A stretch of DNA of 64,000 nucleotides from Linum tenue (GCA_946122785.1 CAMGYJ010000002.1:19070492-19134491), one strand, 5' to 3'; positions 43,880-55,281 are shown, counted from the stretch's first letter. The notes: generated from the letters alone by a model not told the origin. Made by a program: numbers and translations.

Positions 43880-44178
43880 CTGTCAGTTGTAGGGAATAAT
43901 CACCACTTTTATTTAAAACGGTGAATGCCTTCTCCGTTTTAAACGAAAGCGGTGATTGGTTCCCTGCATTTTCACCGTTTTATACAGCCACGGTGAATTG
44001 TTCACCGTTTCACCATAATGCGGTGATTTGTTCACCGCGTTTGTCAAAAACGGTGATGTCATTCATTGTCTTTGACAAAGGCGGCGATTGTGAAACATGT
44101 GTAAATTGGGAAATTTGTTTATAATTTATATATTTTGGGAATTTTTTTTAATTACGGGTGTATATTGGGAATTTTCCC
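43880..44178 (+). repeat. Right terminal and subterminal repeat of the MULE
   Basis: Mirror image of the left end: many CGGTGAAT and TTCACCG words, then AATTTGTTTATAATTTATAT and the terminal TATTGGGAATTTTCCC. It matches the left end in reverse complement. Confidence 0.75.
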
Positions 44179-44179
44179 C

Positions 44180-44708
44180 CTGCATTGGGTGGTTAGTAGC
44201 TATGAATCTACAGGTGGGGTTAGCATTGGATTTGTGCACTCTGGAGTATCGAGTAATTGAACAGCCCATATCAGGAAAGCATGTATTTCACTTGATTTTG
44301 AAGGAACTGGGAGGTTGCCTCGCTATAATTGCTAGTGACTAACCAAAGCCAGTTGATTTGTGGGTAATGAAGAAATACTGGGTAAAAGATTCCTGGACTA
44401 TACTAATGACATTGGGACCGCCAGTGAATGAGCCTTCTTTCCGATTCGTGCTCCCTCTTGCGTATATGGGTGATGGCTCCAAGGTTTTGTTTGTTCAGGA
44501 TAATAACAAGTTCGTTAGCTATGATTTGAGAGGCAAGAAGGTTGAAGAGGTCAGAGTTAGAGGCATATCACACACTTGCGAAGTTACAGTCCTGGCAGGG
44601 AGCCTTGTTAAGCTTAAAAGCAGTAGTGAGGGAGTGGCAAATGCAGGAAACTTGCTCGTGAGTGCAGTGAACTTGGTTGGAATCGGTGTTGATGAGAACC
44701 GGTGCTAG
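44180..44708 (+). pseudogene. F-box gene, 3' part
   Basis: It resumes directly after the MULE: LHWVVSSYESTGG, then a frame change near 44210-44220 to LALDLCTLEYRVIEQP and FHLILKELGGCLAI, a TAA at 44339-44341, then VDLWVMKKYWVKDSWTIL, FRFVLPLAYMGDGSKVLF, and VSYDLRGKKVEEVRVRGI. These are the remaining F-box-associated repeats of the gene that starts at 40502, ending at 44706-44708. Together with the MULE and the frameshift in the 5' part there are at least four disruptions. Confidence 0.85.
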
Positions 44709-45206
44709 TAGAAGAAGAGGAACCAAGGAGAGGTATAGGTTTCAATTCCTTCTTCTGATAAAATGATTAATGGCCTAATTTGACTGAAGCAAAGATCTTC
44801 ATGCAATTTATTTGTTCATTCTGCCTTGTGGTGTTTGTGCTGTCATGTGGATAGTGTTAGACATCAAAACTTTTAAAAAAGTGTCATCAACTTGTATGGA
44901 TCTCAAGTAGATAAGCTTCTCCAGTGCTGACTGGATGGACTTGTATGTTAGTTTCAGTAATGTAGCCTTGTGGTTAAGGGAGTATATACTCCCAGAGTGC
45001 TACTGAGTAGCTATTTGCTCCACTTTGTTGTCGTTGAGCAGGGGCAGAAGCTGCGGGCTTTGAAAGCATGCGGGGGAAAAGTGCGAGGTGTTCTCTTTGA
45101 TTTACTAACGAATAATGTAGAATGATTTTTCTGTTTCAGGCCGTGGGAGGAGAGACTGACAGGAGCCACGCTGATGGTGATGATGTTCTATTTTATGAAC
45201 TAGGAG
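44709..45206. other. Sequence downstream of the F-box pseudogene
   Basis: It probably includes old 3' UTR. A CTGTTTCAG|GCCG acceptor-like site near 45130-45142 is visible but not tied to a gene. Confidence 0.35.
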
Positions 45207-45290
45207 TGTGTTTACACCTAAAAATAATTTTGCTTTTAATATTGCCGGCTTCGCGAGATTAACGACGCCGGTGATAAACAATTTCAGCAG
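45207..45290 (+). repeat. Possible LTR-start fragment beside the large element
   Basis: It begins TGTTTACACCTAAAAATAAT, close to the LTR start TGTTGACACCTAAAATTAAT at 45291, then diverges after about 35 bases. It may be a stub of a related LTR into or next to which the large element inserted, or chance. Confidence 0.3.
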
Positions 45291-47288
45291 TGTTGACACC
45301 TAAAATTAATTTGGCCAGAATTAAATGCCGTGTTAATTAGTCTCGGCATTTAATTCGATACCGCGGGTTAAAAAACGGTATCGTTTGGTGTTGAGCGGGG
45401 CCGCGGAAAATCAAAACGGTACCGCAAGGAAGCACAGCGGTACCGCAACACCGGAAACGACACCGCAGGCCGAAAATAAAAGGGCCGCACGTTTAATGAA
45501 GGTTGGAGGAGGATTTTTGATTATTTAATTATTATTTTTTATTCTTTGTGAGAAGCGGCACCGCGGAGAGTTAAAACGGTACCGCAAGGAAGCTCAGCGG
45601 TGCCGCGGCATTGGAAACGGTACCGAAAAACAAAAGGGGGCCGCGCAGGTGGTTTCTTGTTGGAGAAGGAGTTTTTTTTCTAATTAATTATTACCTTCAT
45701 TCCTTGTCGGAAGGGGAAAATCGGTACCGCATGGAGACAAGCGGTATCGCGGAGAGTTAAAACGGTACCGCGGATTTAAAAACGGTGCCGCGAGAGCATG
45801 GTAAGCGGTACCGATCAATTAATAATCATATCGGGCAAGTGACCAAAATTCACCCGGCCCAATGCGAACGCCGACTGCGGCACGTCCCATGGATTAATAT
45901 TTTTTGGCTATATCGGCGGTGTCGTTTAATTCAAAACGGTACCGCGAGTAAGCCCAACGGTACCGCGGATTAGCAAACCACAGTGTTTAAGTAAGAAACA
46001 ATGTCGCAAAAAGGAAAAACAAACGGAGTTGTTGTGGCGCAGGTGATGTCGTTGGCTATAGTTAGTGATGACCAGATTAATTAACTAATATTGTTAATGA
46101 TTATTTAGGACGGTGTCGTTAGTTGAAAACGATGCCGCAAGAGGAAAGAAACGACATCGCGGATTATAAAACGATACCGCGAGTAGGCCAAACGATGCCG
46201 CAACAGTTAAAACGACAGTGTTAAAATTAAAACAGTGTCGCGAAGCTCAAAAGTTCAACGACATCGCGGGACGAGGAAACGATGTTGTTTAACTAAGAAC
46301 GACGCCGAGGGGTGAAAGTTCGACGGCGAGTTAACAATGAGGGCAGGTCTAATTAAGTAGTATTTTATTATTATTCTAGACGGTGTCGTTTAAGGAAAAG
46401 CAATGCCGCGAAAAAGTAAAACAACATCGCAGTAGTGATAAAAGTTTGGCCGGCCAAAGGCAACTCGCCAAGCCCAACGATGGCGCAAGAGTATAGAACG
46501 ACGTTGTTTGACGGACTAACAATGTCGTTGGTTAAACCGGGGCGGGGCAGTTGAGTCGGATTATAAAACGACACCGGTTGATGAAAGGCAATGCCGTGGT
46601 GTTGGTGAAACGGCATCGTTACATGGACAAGGGTGTAGGTCGTTTCGCCGAGTTTTCTGCAAAGCAAGAGCGGTTTCGAGGGCACGTGATTATCACGCAA
46701 CAAAGAGGAAGTTACCTGCACGATTGACAAGAGTGAAGACGTGGGAGACAAAGGCGCGAAGGCAGTTACTACGACGAAGAGAAGCGCGAAGTATAAAAAT
46801 TTGGAAGAGAGAGAAGTTCGAGACGGCAAAATCAACTCACAAACTGCACCGCAGATTATCAGTTTTTCTCTCTAGTTTTCGTAGAACCGCTCTGTCAAAG
46901 ACCTCCTTTGCAGAGTCGTAGTAGTCGTAGATCGTAGTCGTAGTTGCGGAGCTCTCCAGAGGAACCTCCATAGGAGTAGAGGTAACGTAACTTAGAACGC
47001 TCTTGGTTTGGTTTCTCGTTTCTCGTTGAACACCCTCGTTCGAACGTAGTTTGGAGAGGTGGTGAACCGAGTACGATTGTTTGATTAGAAGTCAAAGGTG
47101 CATCGATCAAATCAACGACGCCGACACCGGCGGCGGCCATTTGACGATCGTCTTGGTTTCTTCTTTAATCGATCAAATCAACGGCGCCGACATTCGGCGG
47201 TGGATATTTGACAGTTGTGATTGACGTGTGTTTTGTGTTTTTCTTGAAAACCGTGCGCAGTTAACACACGAGTTTCGCCAACGAAACA
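45291..47288 (+). repeat. 5' LTR of the large gypsy element
   Basis: The LTR is 1998 bp with TG...CA termini. It has a high density of the palindromic words GCGGTACCGC, ACGGTACCGC and CGATACCGC over 45360-46600. It resembles the shorter LTRs at 7825-9009 and 11458-12642 in its ends and these words. The region from 46830 onward resembles their U5-like part in reverse. Confidence 0.88.
46792..46799 (+). promoter_or_regulatory. TATA-like box in LTR
   Basis: TATAAAAA lies about 490 bases before the LTR end, a plausible place for the U3/R border and the genomic RNA start. The shorter LTRs have an analogous AATAAAAG on their transcribed strand. Confidence 0.45.
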
Positions 47289-47308
47289 AATTGGCACACC
47301 TGGTGGGA
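47289..47308 (+). other. Primer-binding region of the large gypsy element
   Basis: The sequence starting AATTGGCACACCTGGTGGG follows the LTR end directly, the usual place for the tRNA primer. The same motif follows the 5' LTR of the non-autonomous element at 11434-11457. Confidence 0.75.
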
Positions 47309-47321
47309 CACGTGTGTTCGA

Positions 47322-50300
47322 ATGGCTCCGCGACGAAGGAATCCGGAAGGGGATGTCCCGCCCGGAATCGTGGAGGAACATGTGGCCAACATTGAAGGAG
47401 GCCAAGGAATCGGTGCTGAAGACATCGGCGGGTCCGAGAATCCGCCGTCCACAGCTGGGCCGACTGGGGATTTGTCAATCCGCCATTTCATGGAGGAAAA
47501 CCGTCGCATGTTTGCTAGCCTCAACAATGAGTTCGCAGGCTTCAAAGGCGAGGTAAATCAACGTTTTGACGCTTTAGCTGCACGACATGATTCTCTTGAG
47601 TCTCGTGTTGATAGGCGTTTAGGCCAACTCTTTGAAGTTGTGACTAAAAACAGACATGATTTTGATGTTTTCGGGGATAAAAATCTACGTGATATGAATG
47701 AAATCAGGGAGCTCTTGGGTAGACCAGTTATGCAACCTAGGGATTTGCCGCTAAACGGTGAAAACAATTTAAACAGCGAAACTGGTTGTCCAAACAACAG
47801 TGCTCGGATTAGTCCGCCAAGACAAGGAGCTTCGCCGACACCGGTGATGAACCCACCAACTCCGCGAGTTAATCTTGGTGAGACTAGCACTGCCGCTAAC
47901 ACTCGGGTTGAACCACCGCCGTTTCACGGTGTTGGTCCACAAAATATCCCGGAGGCCAGACCCTACGTGGCTCCGATGAGCGGTGCTGGTGGTGGAGGAA
48001 CTATCAACAATGATCATGTTCCGCCACGCGGCTACCCACAAAACGTGCCTCCTCCTCCAAACGGGCTTGGCATGGATCCTGGTGGATTCGTACCACAAGG
48101 GGGGCAACTCGGGGGGCAAGACGTTAATGCGATTCGAGATCAAGTAGCACAGATGCTGGCGGATCAGTTTGGTTTAGGGATTAGACCAGCGATGCCGCCG
48201 GTGTATCGAAGACCATATCCGGATTGGGTTGATAGATACTACCCCTTTCCACGTGGTTTTCGCGTGCCTGATTTCATCACCTTCAGCGGGACTGGGGATC
48301 AGTCCACCGTCGAGCATGTTGGACGATTCACGGTTCAGTGTGGTGATGTGAGTGATTTCTTGAAGTTGCAATTGTTTGCCAACTCGTTGACCGGCCCTGC
48401 ATTCGCGTGGTACGTCAACTTGCCATCGAACTCGGTTCAAACTTGGCAGCAAATGGAACAAATGTTCCATGCCCAGTTTTACCGTTCTGAGCCAGAAGTG
48501 ACAATGGCAGACTTGGCACGAATGCGCCAACAGCCAGGAGAAACAGTGGAACACTTTTTAACGAACTTTAAAAATGCAAGAAATCGCTGTTTTGTGAACT
48601 TGACAGAACGCGAGTTTGTTAAACTGGCCCAGGGTGGATTGAATTTTGAACTTCGTAAAAAGTTTCAAGATAGGGAGTTTTCTGATTTGTTTCAACTGAT
48701 GTCCTGCGCTGTTAGATATGAATCTCTTCTCCGTGAAGAAGAACATAAGAGAAGTGGCTCTCGCGGACAATATTTCCCTAATTTTGAAAACTATGGTGTG
48801 AATAACGTCGGCAACGATGTTGACGAGGTTGAAGTTGATTTGGCCGAGATTGTGCAAGGGAAGCCATATGTGTGTGCTTCTCTAGCCAAGGCCGAGGGGG
48901 AACCACAAGGTGGAAAGCCCAATCGTGCTCCTATTCAAACTAGAAAATATTCCTTTGATGTCTCAAAATCAGAACTGATTTTCGACCAGCTTTACAAAGA
49001 TGGTCAAATTAAGTTGACTGGGGGGCATACTATCCCGCCAGCTGAAAAATTAAAAGGGAAACGATACTGTAAATGGCACAACAGTGCATCTCATTCAACT
49101 AACATGTGTGTTGTGTTTCGCAATGTTGTGCAGGATGCAATTGAGAAAGGTCGGTTCAAGTTCCCAGAGCCGAGGAAGGAGGCCATGATTGTTGACACAT
49201 ACCCATTCCCAAACGTTGTCGGTGTCAACATGGTCAATCCCGACTTCTCTAAGATCAACCTGCCACGTTTCAAGCTGGTGGTAGATACAACGCCACCGCC
49301 GAGTGGTAGTTCTGATGTGGCCCAGGGAGCTTCATCCTCCCAAGTGCAGGAGGGGCCACGCTTGGACCCAACTGAGGAAGAGAAGCTGTGTACCCAGTGT
49401 CGCGGGAAGCTAAACATTGGGGGAGCAGGACCGAGCCAGTCGGTCCAGCAGAGATTGGGACCACGACAGTTCAGACTGAGGTACCCATCATATGAACGCA
49501 GCGTTGAAGGAGTACGTGCACCTGCGTGGGGAAGAGGGCAACGCAGGCAGTGGGTTGCTCAAAGCGCCCCACCTTTTAAAAGTCTCCCTTTTGGACTTGC
49601 CCAACCGATGAGAGCTCCCCCACCTGTTAGGAGAACCTTCAGGATGCCAAATGTGCCACGGGGTGGTTGGCACACCTACGACGTCCGTCGTCAGCAGCCC
49701 ATCGCGGTTGACGCGATGACAAGGACGCAGTATCGAAGGTACCTCCGCAAGAATGCTCAAGGAAGGAGGATTGCAAACTTGCAAGCAAATGTGAACGTAG
49801 ACAACTCTGCCACGGGTCTGAGAGTGACTGTGGCCGGTGCTGGAAAGGTTGTCGAGGACAACCTGGACGGGAACGATCAGGGAGTCCCGGGGGAGGCTGA
49901 GTACGATGCTGAGTTGGATGACTCCCTCATCGAAGAGGAGATGCTGGAATTGGAGGAGCCGAAGTCGAAATTCGATCGGAAAAACAAGGATGACGATGAT
50001 GACAACCAAGGTGCACCCATGACGATCCAGTTCGGAAGTCTACCACCGGTGGTGGTGAACAACTACATCTTGCCTTTGATTTTCCACATTGATTTGGAAA
50101 ATCAGGGAGAGGATGGCGAGGTCGTGATGGAGGTTGAGGAGTTGGACGAGGCTGGTCAAGAGGTCAACGTTGCTGAGCTGGTGAGCGGTTTTGCTCAATT
50201 GACTTTATATGAGGAGAATGAGGAGCCAGCGGCGGCAGAGGTGGTTGGCGAATCTGCGGATCTGCCAATCGAGGCTGAGCCGTGGAGTGCAATGATGGCT

Positions 50301-51245
50301 CGCACGAATGGTCGAATTGACTTGGCAGTGGAGTCAGCCAAGCAAAACAAGAGTTCGCAGCGAATCTTGAAAGAGCTGTACGAAGCAGGCCACAAAGCTG
50401 TTGGGCTACTGGGCGAAGATGAGGGAAGATATCCTTTTTACGTGTTATACCAAGGCCCGAAAGAGTCAACAAGTGTGCCAGTGGAGAACATCACATGGGA
50501 ATCAGACTTCGACAAGCTGGAGAAATCTATCCAGGCTGCAGAAGCGAAAGGGAAAGCCGTGGACGAAGGAGTCATGAGTGAAGAATTGAACAGGGTCGTT
50601 GTTTTCAACGAGCCCGAGCCGAAGATGATGCGTCATTTGAGGCCTCTCTACATCAAAGCCACACTTGACGACGTACCGATGTCGAGAGTCTTAGTTGACA
50701 ATGGCGCCGCAGTAAACGTGATGCCAACAAGGATGCTGAAGAAGTTGGGCAAGAACACTAATGACTTGATCCCAACAGAAGTGTTTGTGACAAGTTTCAA
50801 TGGCGGGTCCACTTCTGCTAGGGGAATCCTCCTAGTGGTCGTGGGAGTTGGATCACAGAAGCGGATGAGTGCTTTCTTCGTGGTGGATGGAATGATAAGC
50901 TACAACGCACTACTTGGCCGGGATTGGATCCACGCCAACAAGTGTGTTCCTTCATCACTGCATCAGTGTTTGATGTTTTGGAATGAAGACGGTGTTGTTG
51001 AGGTGGTACAGGCTGACACAAAGCCGTTTGCCGTTGGGGCCAACGTGGCTGAAGCTTATTTGTACCATGGAGATTTTGGACCACTCGAAATCAGGAGCGG
51101 GGATGGAGGAACGACCAACGTCATAGTGTCGAGTGTGCAGGTGTTGAGTAAGGCGTGCTTGGATCCATTGTCCGAAATTGTGAGACCATCGTTGATCACA
51201 TTGGATGGTCCACTGAAGTCTGATGAACAAGTCGATGATGAGTGA
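47322..51245 (+). CDS. Gag-protease polyprotein
   Basis: The 1307-residue frame starts at the first ATG after the primer-binding region. Residues about 55-130 form a predicted coiled coil. The Gag core lies at about 315-475, with GPAFAWYVNLP near 358 and the M..Q..GETVEHFLTNF block near 401. A Cys/His segment CKWHNSASHSTNMC (583-596) replaces the usual knuckle, as in other Tat-type Gags. A long low-complexity linker with an acidic stretch follows. The protease has LVDNGAAVNVMP near residue 1124 (DNG in place of D[ST]G) and the LLGRDWI end. The stop TGA at 51243-51245 overlaps the pol frame by 23 bases. No lesion is visible. Confidence 0.9.
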   Translation: MAPRRRNPEGDVPPGIVEEHVANIEGGQGIGAEDIGGSENPPSTAGPTGDLSIRHFMEENRRMFASLNNEFAGFKGEVNQRFDALAARHDSLESRVDRRLGQLFEVVTKNRHDFDVFGDKNLRDMNEIRELLGRPVMQPRDLPLNGENNLNSETGCPNNSARISPPRQGASPTPVMNPPTPRVNLGETSTAANTRVEPPPFHGVGPQNIPEARPYVAPMSGAGGGGTINNDHVPPRGYPQNVPPPPNGLGMDPGGFVPQGGQLGGQDVNAIRDQVAQMLADQFGLGIRPAMPPVYRRPYPDWVDRYYPFPRGFRVPDFITFSGTGDQSTVEHVGRFTVQCGDVSDFLKLQLFANSLTGPAFAWYVNLPSNSVQTWQQMEQMFHAQFYRSEPEVTMADLARMRQQPGETVEHFLTNFKNARNRCFVNLTEREFVKLAQGGLNFELRKKFQDREFSDLFQLMSCAVRYESLLREEEHKRSGSRGQYFPNFENYGVNNVGNDVDEVEVDLAEIVQGKPYVCASLAKAEGEPQGGKPNRAPIQTRKYSFDVSKSELIFDQLYKDGQIKLTGGHTIPPAEKLKGKRYCKWHNSASHSTNMCVVFRNVVQDAIEKGRFKFPEPRKEAMIVDTYPFPNVVGVNMVNPDFSKINLPRFKLVVDTTPPPSGSSDVAQGASSSQVQEGPRLDPTEEEKLCTQCRGKLNIGGAGPSQSVQQRLGPRQFRLRYPSYERSVEGVRAPAWGRGQRRQWVAQSAPPFKSLPFGLAQPMRAPPPVRRTFRMPNVPRGGWHTYDVRRQQPIAVDAMTRTQYRRYLRKNAQGRRIANLQANVNVDNSATGLRVTVAGAGKVVEDNLDGNDQGVPGEAEYDAELDDSLIEEEMLELEEPKSKFDRKNKDDDDDNQGAPMTIQFGSLPPVVVNNYILPLIFHIDLENQGEDGEVVMEVEELDEAGQEVNVAELVSGFAQLTLYEENEEPAAAEVVGESADLPIEAEPWSAMMARTNGRIDLAVESAKQNKSSQRILKELYEAGHKAVGLLGEDEGRYPFYVLYQGPKESTSVPVENITWESDFDKLEKSIQAAEAKGKAVDEGVMSEELNRVVVFNEPEPKMMRHLRPLYIKATLDDVPMSRVLVDNGAAVNVMPTRMLKKLGKNTNDLIPTEVFVTSFNGGSTSARGILLVVVGVGSQKRMSAFFVVDGMISYNALLGRDWIHANKCVPSSLHQCLMFWNEDGVVEVVQADTKPFAVGANVAEAYLYHGDFGPLEIRSGDGGTTNVIVSSVQVLSKACLDPLSEIVRPSLITLDGPLKSDEQVDDE

Positions 51246-54200
51246 ACCACCTCGAGAGAAGGTGGTGGAGGCCGAAATCACGGCCTTGAGGGAGAAGTTG
51301 GCCGTCTATCAGTGTGAACAGAGGCTGGCCTGTATAGAGCCTGTCTTGATGGCCGACTGTGTTCCCGACGATGATGACTTGCCGACTAACGGCGAGGGTG
51401 TGAGTGACGAAGTAGAGAAGAAAAGCAACCTTGCTGCGTGTGACATTTTAGAGGAGATCAACCTCGGCACGGAGGAGGATCCACGCCCAACCTTCATCAG
51501 TGCCGGTTTGCCAGAGTCTGACAGGTACGAATTAATTGAGTTCCTTAAAGAGTTTAAAGATTGCTTTGCATGGGATTATCATGAAATGCCTGGTCTCGAT
51601 AGGAAGTTAGTTGAACATAGACTCCCAATTAAAGAAGGGTATAAGCCACATAGACAACCACCTAGGCGTTTCTCGCATGATATCTTGCCGGAAGTGAAAA
51701 AGGAAATTGAACGTTTAATAAAGGCTAAGTTTATCAGGACTGCTAGATATGTGTTATGGTTGTCTAACATTGTGCCTGTTAGAAAGAAAAATGGCAAAAT
51801 ACGTGTTTGTGTGGATTTTAGAAATTTGAACAATGCTACACCGAAAGATTTGTATCTCATGCCGGTGGCTGACATGTTAATCGATGTCGTAACCAGGCAT
51901 GTCAGGTTTTCTTTCATGGACTATTGCTCGGGCTATAACCAGATATACATAGCCGAGGAAGATGTACACAAAACGGCGTTTCGGTGTCCAGGATCCATTG
52001 GCTGTTTCGAGTGGATCATGATGCCATTTGGATTGGCCAACGCCGGGGCAACTTACCAATGAGCCATGAATGCAATATTTCATGACCTGATTGGCGAGCT
52101 TGTCGAAGTGTACGTGGACGACATCGTCGTCAAATCAAAGGTGACAAACCACCACCTTGCTCATTTGCGCAAAGCATTTCTGCGTATGCGTGTTCATAAG
52201 TTGAAATTGAATCCGCTCAAATGTGCATTTGGTGTGAGTGCAGGAAATTTTCTTGGTTTTCTGGTAAACCAACGTGGAATTGAGGTAGATGGCAACAAAA
52301 CAAAAGCCATCATCAATGCCGCACCACCATCCAGTAAGAAAGAGTTGCAACGTTTCCTCGGCCAGGTAAATTACATTCGAAGATTTATCTCGAATTGTGC
52401 TGGCCGGACCCAAGTGTTTTCCTCACTGCTGAAGTTGAAGAAGGAAGACAAGTTTGTATGGAGGGAAGAACATCAACGAGCATTCGATGATATCAAGAGA
52501 TACCTGGCGACTCCGCCGGTGATGAACTCTCCCAAAGCAGGGGTGCCGCTGAAGTTGTACTTGTCGGCCATGGACACTTCTGTGGCATGTTTGTTGGCTC
52601 AAGACAACGAAGCAGGCAATGAAGAAGCCATTTATTATCTAAGTAGGCTTCTGAACGAGGGCGAGAGAAAGTATTCACCCATAGAGAAGTTATGTTTAGC
52701 GTTGTACTTTTCTTGTACAAAGCTACGCTACTACCTGGTCCCTGTCCAGGTACAACTCATTTGCCAAACAGACTTGATTAAATACATGCTATCTCGGCCA
52801 ATTATTCATGGCCGAATTGGCAAGTGGACCTTGGCTCTGTCTGAATTTAATTTAGAGTATGTACCTCAACGAGCCATGAAAGGGCAAGCATTGGCGGACT
52901 TCTTGGCAGATCATCCCTGCATTGAGGTGCCAATCGATCCCGTAGAAGTTTGCGAGGTTGGTATAACGCCATGGGTCCTGTATTTTGACGGATCCAAAAC
53001 TCATGGCGGTGCCGGGGCTGGCGTGATGTTGAAAGCACCATCAGGCCGGGCCATGCATTTTGCATTCTCGTTGGATTTTCCTTGCACCAACAACCAAGCT
53101 GAATATGAAGCTTTGGTAGTCGGGCTGGAAATTCTCATAGAGCTTGGAGCCCGCTACGTGGATGTTAAGGGAGATTCACAGTTTGTGGTTCATCAGGTCC
53201 GCGGAGATTTTCGCTGTATCAATAGTGTTCTAGAAACATATCTGGACCATGTGTTGTCGTTGACTTCCCACTTTGACAGTATGGCGATCAACTTTGTTCC
53301 TCGAATAGACAATTGCGAAGCCAACTATCTTGCACAAATGGCTTCGGGATTTAGAGAGTTTGCGAAAAGCAATGCAGTAGAGCAAATAGTGGTGCAAACA
53401 CTTAAGCCCTTGCGGGAGCGATTGAAAGTTGAGCAAGTGTGCGTAATAGAGAAAGACGCCGAGGACTGGCGTGCGCCACTGTTGTCCTACTTGCAAGATC
53501 CGAACAAGGTTGTTGACCATGCCATCAAGTTTAGAGCAAGGAGCTACGTAGTTTTGGATGGGACCTTGTATAAACGCATACCTGATGGGTTATTGCTGAA
53601 ATGCTTGGGGGGCAAGGAGGCATTGCAAGCCATGGCAGAGGTGCATGAAGGGATATGCGGAGCTCACCAAGCCGGTCCTTCCATGCGATGGATTCTACAT
53701 CGCTATGGATTTTACTGGCCCACCATCGGGCCAGATTGTGCCGCATATGCCAAGGGTTGCGAAGCTTGTCAACGTCACGGTCCTGTTCAAAGGGCGCCGG
53801 CGGTTGACCTGAAGTCAATAATCAAACCGAGGCCATTTTATGGTTGGGCCATGGATTTGATTGGTATGATTTATCCCCCATCGTCAAAGAAACATGTTTT
53901 CATAATTTTGGCCACTGACTACTTCACTAAGTGGGTGGAGGCCAAACCATTGAAGGTGGCGAACCAAGAGGAAGTGATTTCTTTCATACAAGAACATATT
54001 ATTCACCGATTTGGTTTGCCGGCAACGATAACGGCGGACCAAGGAACTGTGTTCACTGGGGGGCAAGTTATGGAGTTCGCGGTGGAGCGGGGGATAAAGA
54101 TTATCCATTCCACTCCGTATTACGCACAAGCTAATGGGCAAGCGGAAGCATCCAACAAAGTCGTGAAAAATATTTTGACGAAGATGATCGAGGATAATCC

Positions 54201-54729
54201 GCGACGTTGGCATGAAATTTTATCAGAAGCGTTGTGGGCATACAGGATGTCCCCGCAGAGCAGTACGAGAGTGAGTCCATTCTCGTTAACTTACGGTCAT
54301 GAAGCATTCCTTCCCGTGGAGGTGACCGTCAACTCACTCCGGTATATGAAGCAACACGAGTTGACACCTGAGGAGTATCATGAATCAATGATGCTTGAGC
54401 TCTGCGATCTTGATGAACTTCAACTCCACGCCCTTGATAATGTTCAAGTACAGAAAGCAAGAGTGGCAAGAGCTTATAACAAGAAGGTTCGGCATAAATC
54501 GTTCGAAGAGGGCGAACTGGTTTGGAAAGCTCACTTGCCAATTGGGGAAAAAGATCCCAAATTTGGAAAATGGTCGCCAAATTGGCGTGGACCATTTGTG
54601 GTACATTCGGTGCGTCCTAATGGAGCTTACTTGCTGAAAGACTTGGATGGAGTGATGCATGAGCGTTTAATAAATGGCAAATATTTAAAGCCATATGTGC
54701 CGTCCTTATGGGACGCAGTTGGTCATTAA
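51223..54729 (+). CDS. Pol: RT, dual RNase H, integrase (one stop)
   Basis: The frame lies +1 relative to gag-protease. RT motifs: KKNGKIRVCVDFRNLN, FSFMDYCSGYNQI, then YVDDIVVKSK with the catalytic YVDD. TGA at 52060-52062 interrupts between RT motifs, in a codon that most elements have as Arg (CGA to TGA is a CpG-type change). The first RNase H spans about 52530-52850. The second, archaeal-type, has VLYFDGSKTHGGAGAG, then NNQAEYEALVVGL, then GDSQFVVHQV. Integrase has HEGICGAHQAGPS...CEACQRH, then AMDLIG, TADQGTVF and QANGQAEASN as the DDE triad, and a C-terminal GPFVVHSVRPNGAYLL. The single stop is the only lesion. Translation past the gag-protease stop would need a +1 shift or a separate start. 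Confidence 0.92.
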
Positions 54730-55281
54730 TCTGAATAATGACGATCAACCATGTGCTAAAAGGGTGTGGCCTCGTCGGCCACCAAGCTTGCACAACGTGG
54801 TTGAATAGTACGACAATGACGAAGTAGGCAACAAATAAACTAATTCGCCAGCTTCGTTACCAATAAAGAAATTTTTTAATGCCTTTAAGGCCAGCGGCAG
54901 GGTTCACTCGAGTCCAGCCGGTGCGGTACCGCTGTTCGGTACCAAAATGTTCCAACCTTATCAAACGAAGTTGTTTTTGCCACGAGAAGTAGGCATGGGT
55001 AACAGCGTTGTTGGGCATAGACGATTCGGTACTTGGCATAGGAAAAATCAAGAAGGCTATCGTGGCTAGAACTAGCCAGTCAGCCATTCTCAAACACGGC
55101 CATCGAGGTTAGAGAGATTAAAGAAAAGAGAGCGGCCGTTTGCCAAAGTTAAATAAACAATGATGAGCAAACAAAGTTGTTCATAGGTCGAGTTAACATG
55201 GCAAATAAAAATATGCAATCCGAGAAACGAAGCCAAAACAAAAATCCAAGGTAAATTCCGAAATGCAGAAAAAGAAATGCT
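54730..55281 (+). other. Spacer between pol and antisense PMD gene
   Basis: I see no coding potential. Transcripts from the element and from the antisense PMD gene would converge here, so terminators for both are expected but not identified. Confidence 0.5.

Larger units (their letters stand above)
41118..44178. mobile_element. MULE carrying a PMD gene
   Basis: The left end GGGAAAATCCCAATATACAT and the reverse complement of the right end GGGAAAATTCCCAATATACA begin inverted repeats matching for over 100 bases. Subterminal regions (41200-41420 and 43880-44080) contain many TTCACCG/CGGTGAA words in both orientations. The flanks CTGTATTGG (41109-41117) and CTGCATTGG (44180-44188) look like a 9-bp duplication with one substitution. 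It inserted within the F-box gene. Inside there is a short transposase-like N-terminal relic on the plus strand and a PMD gene on the minus strand. A catalytic transposase is absent, so it is non-autonomous. Confidence 0.9.

Noticed and set aside
46371..46835. Minus-strand 154-codon frame in the LTR
   Set aside because: It has no domain, a signal-like start only by chance, and lies within the GGTACC word array of the LTR.
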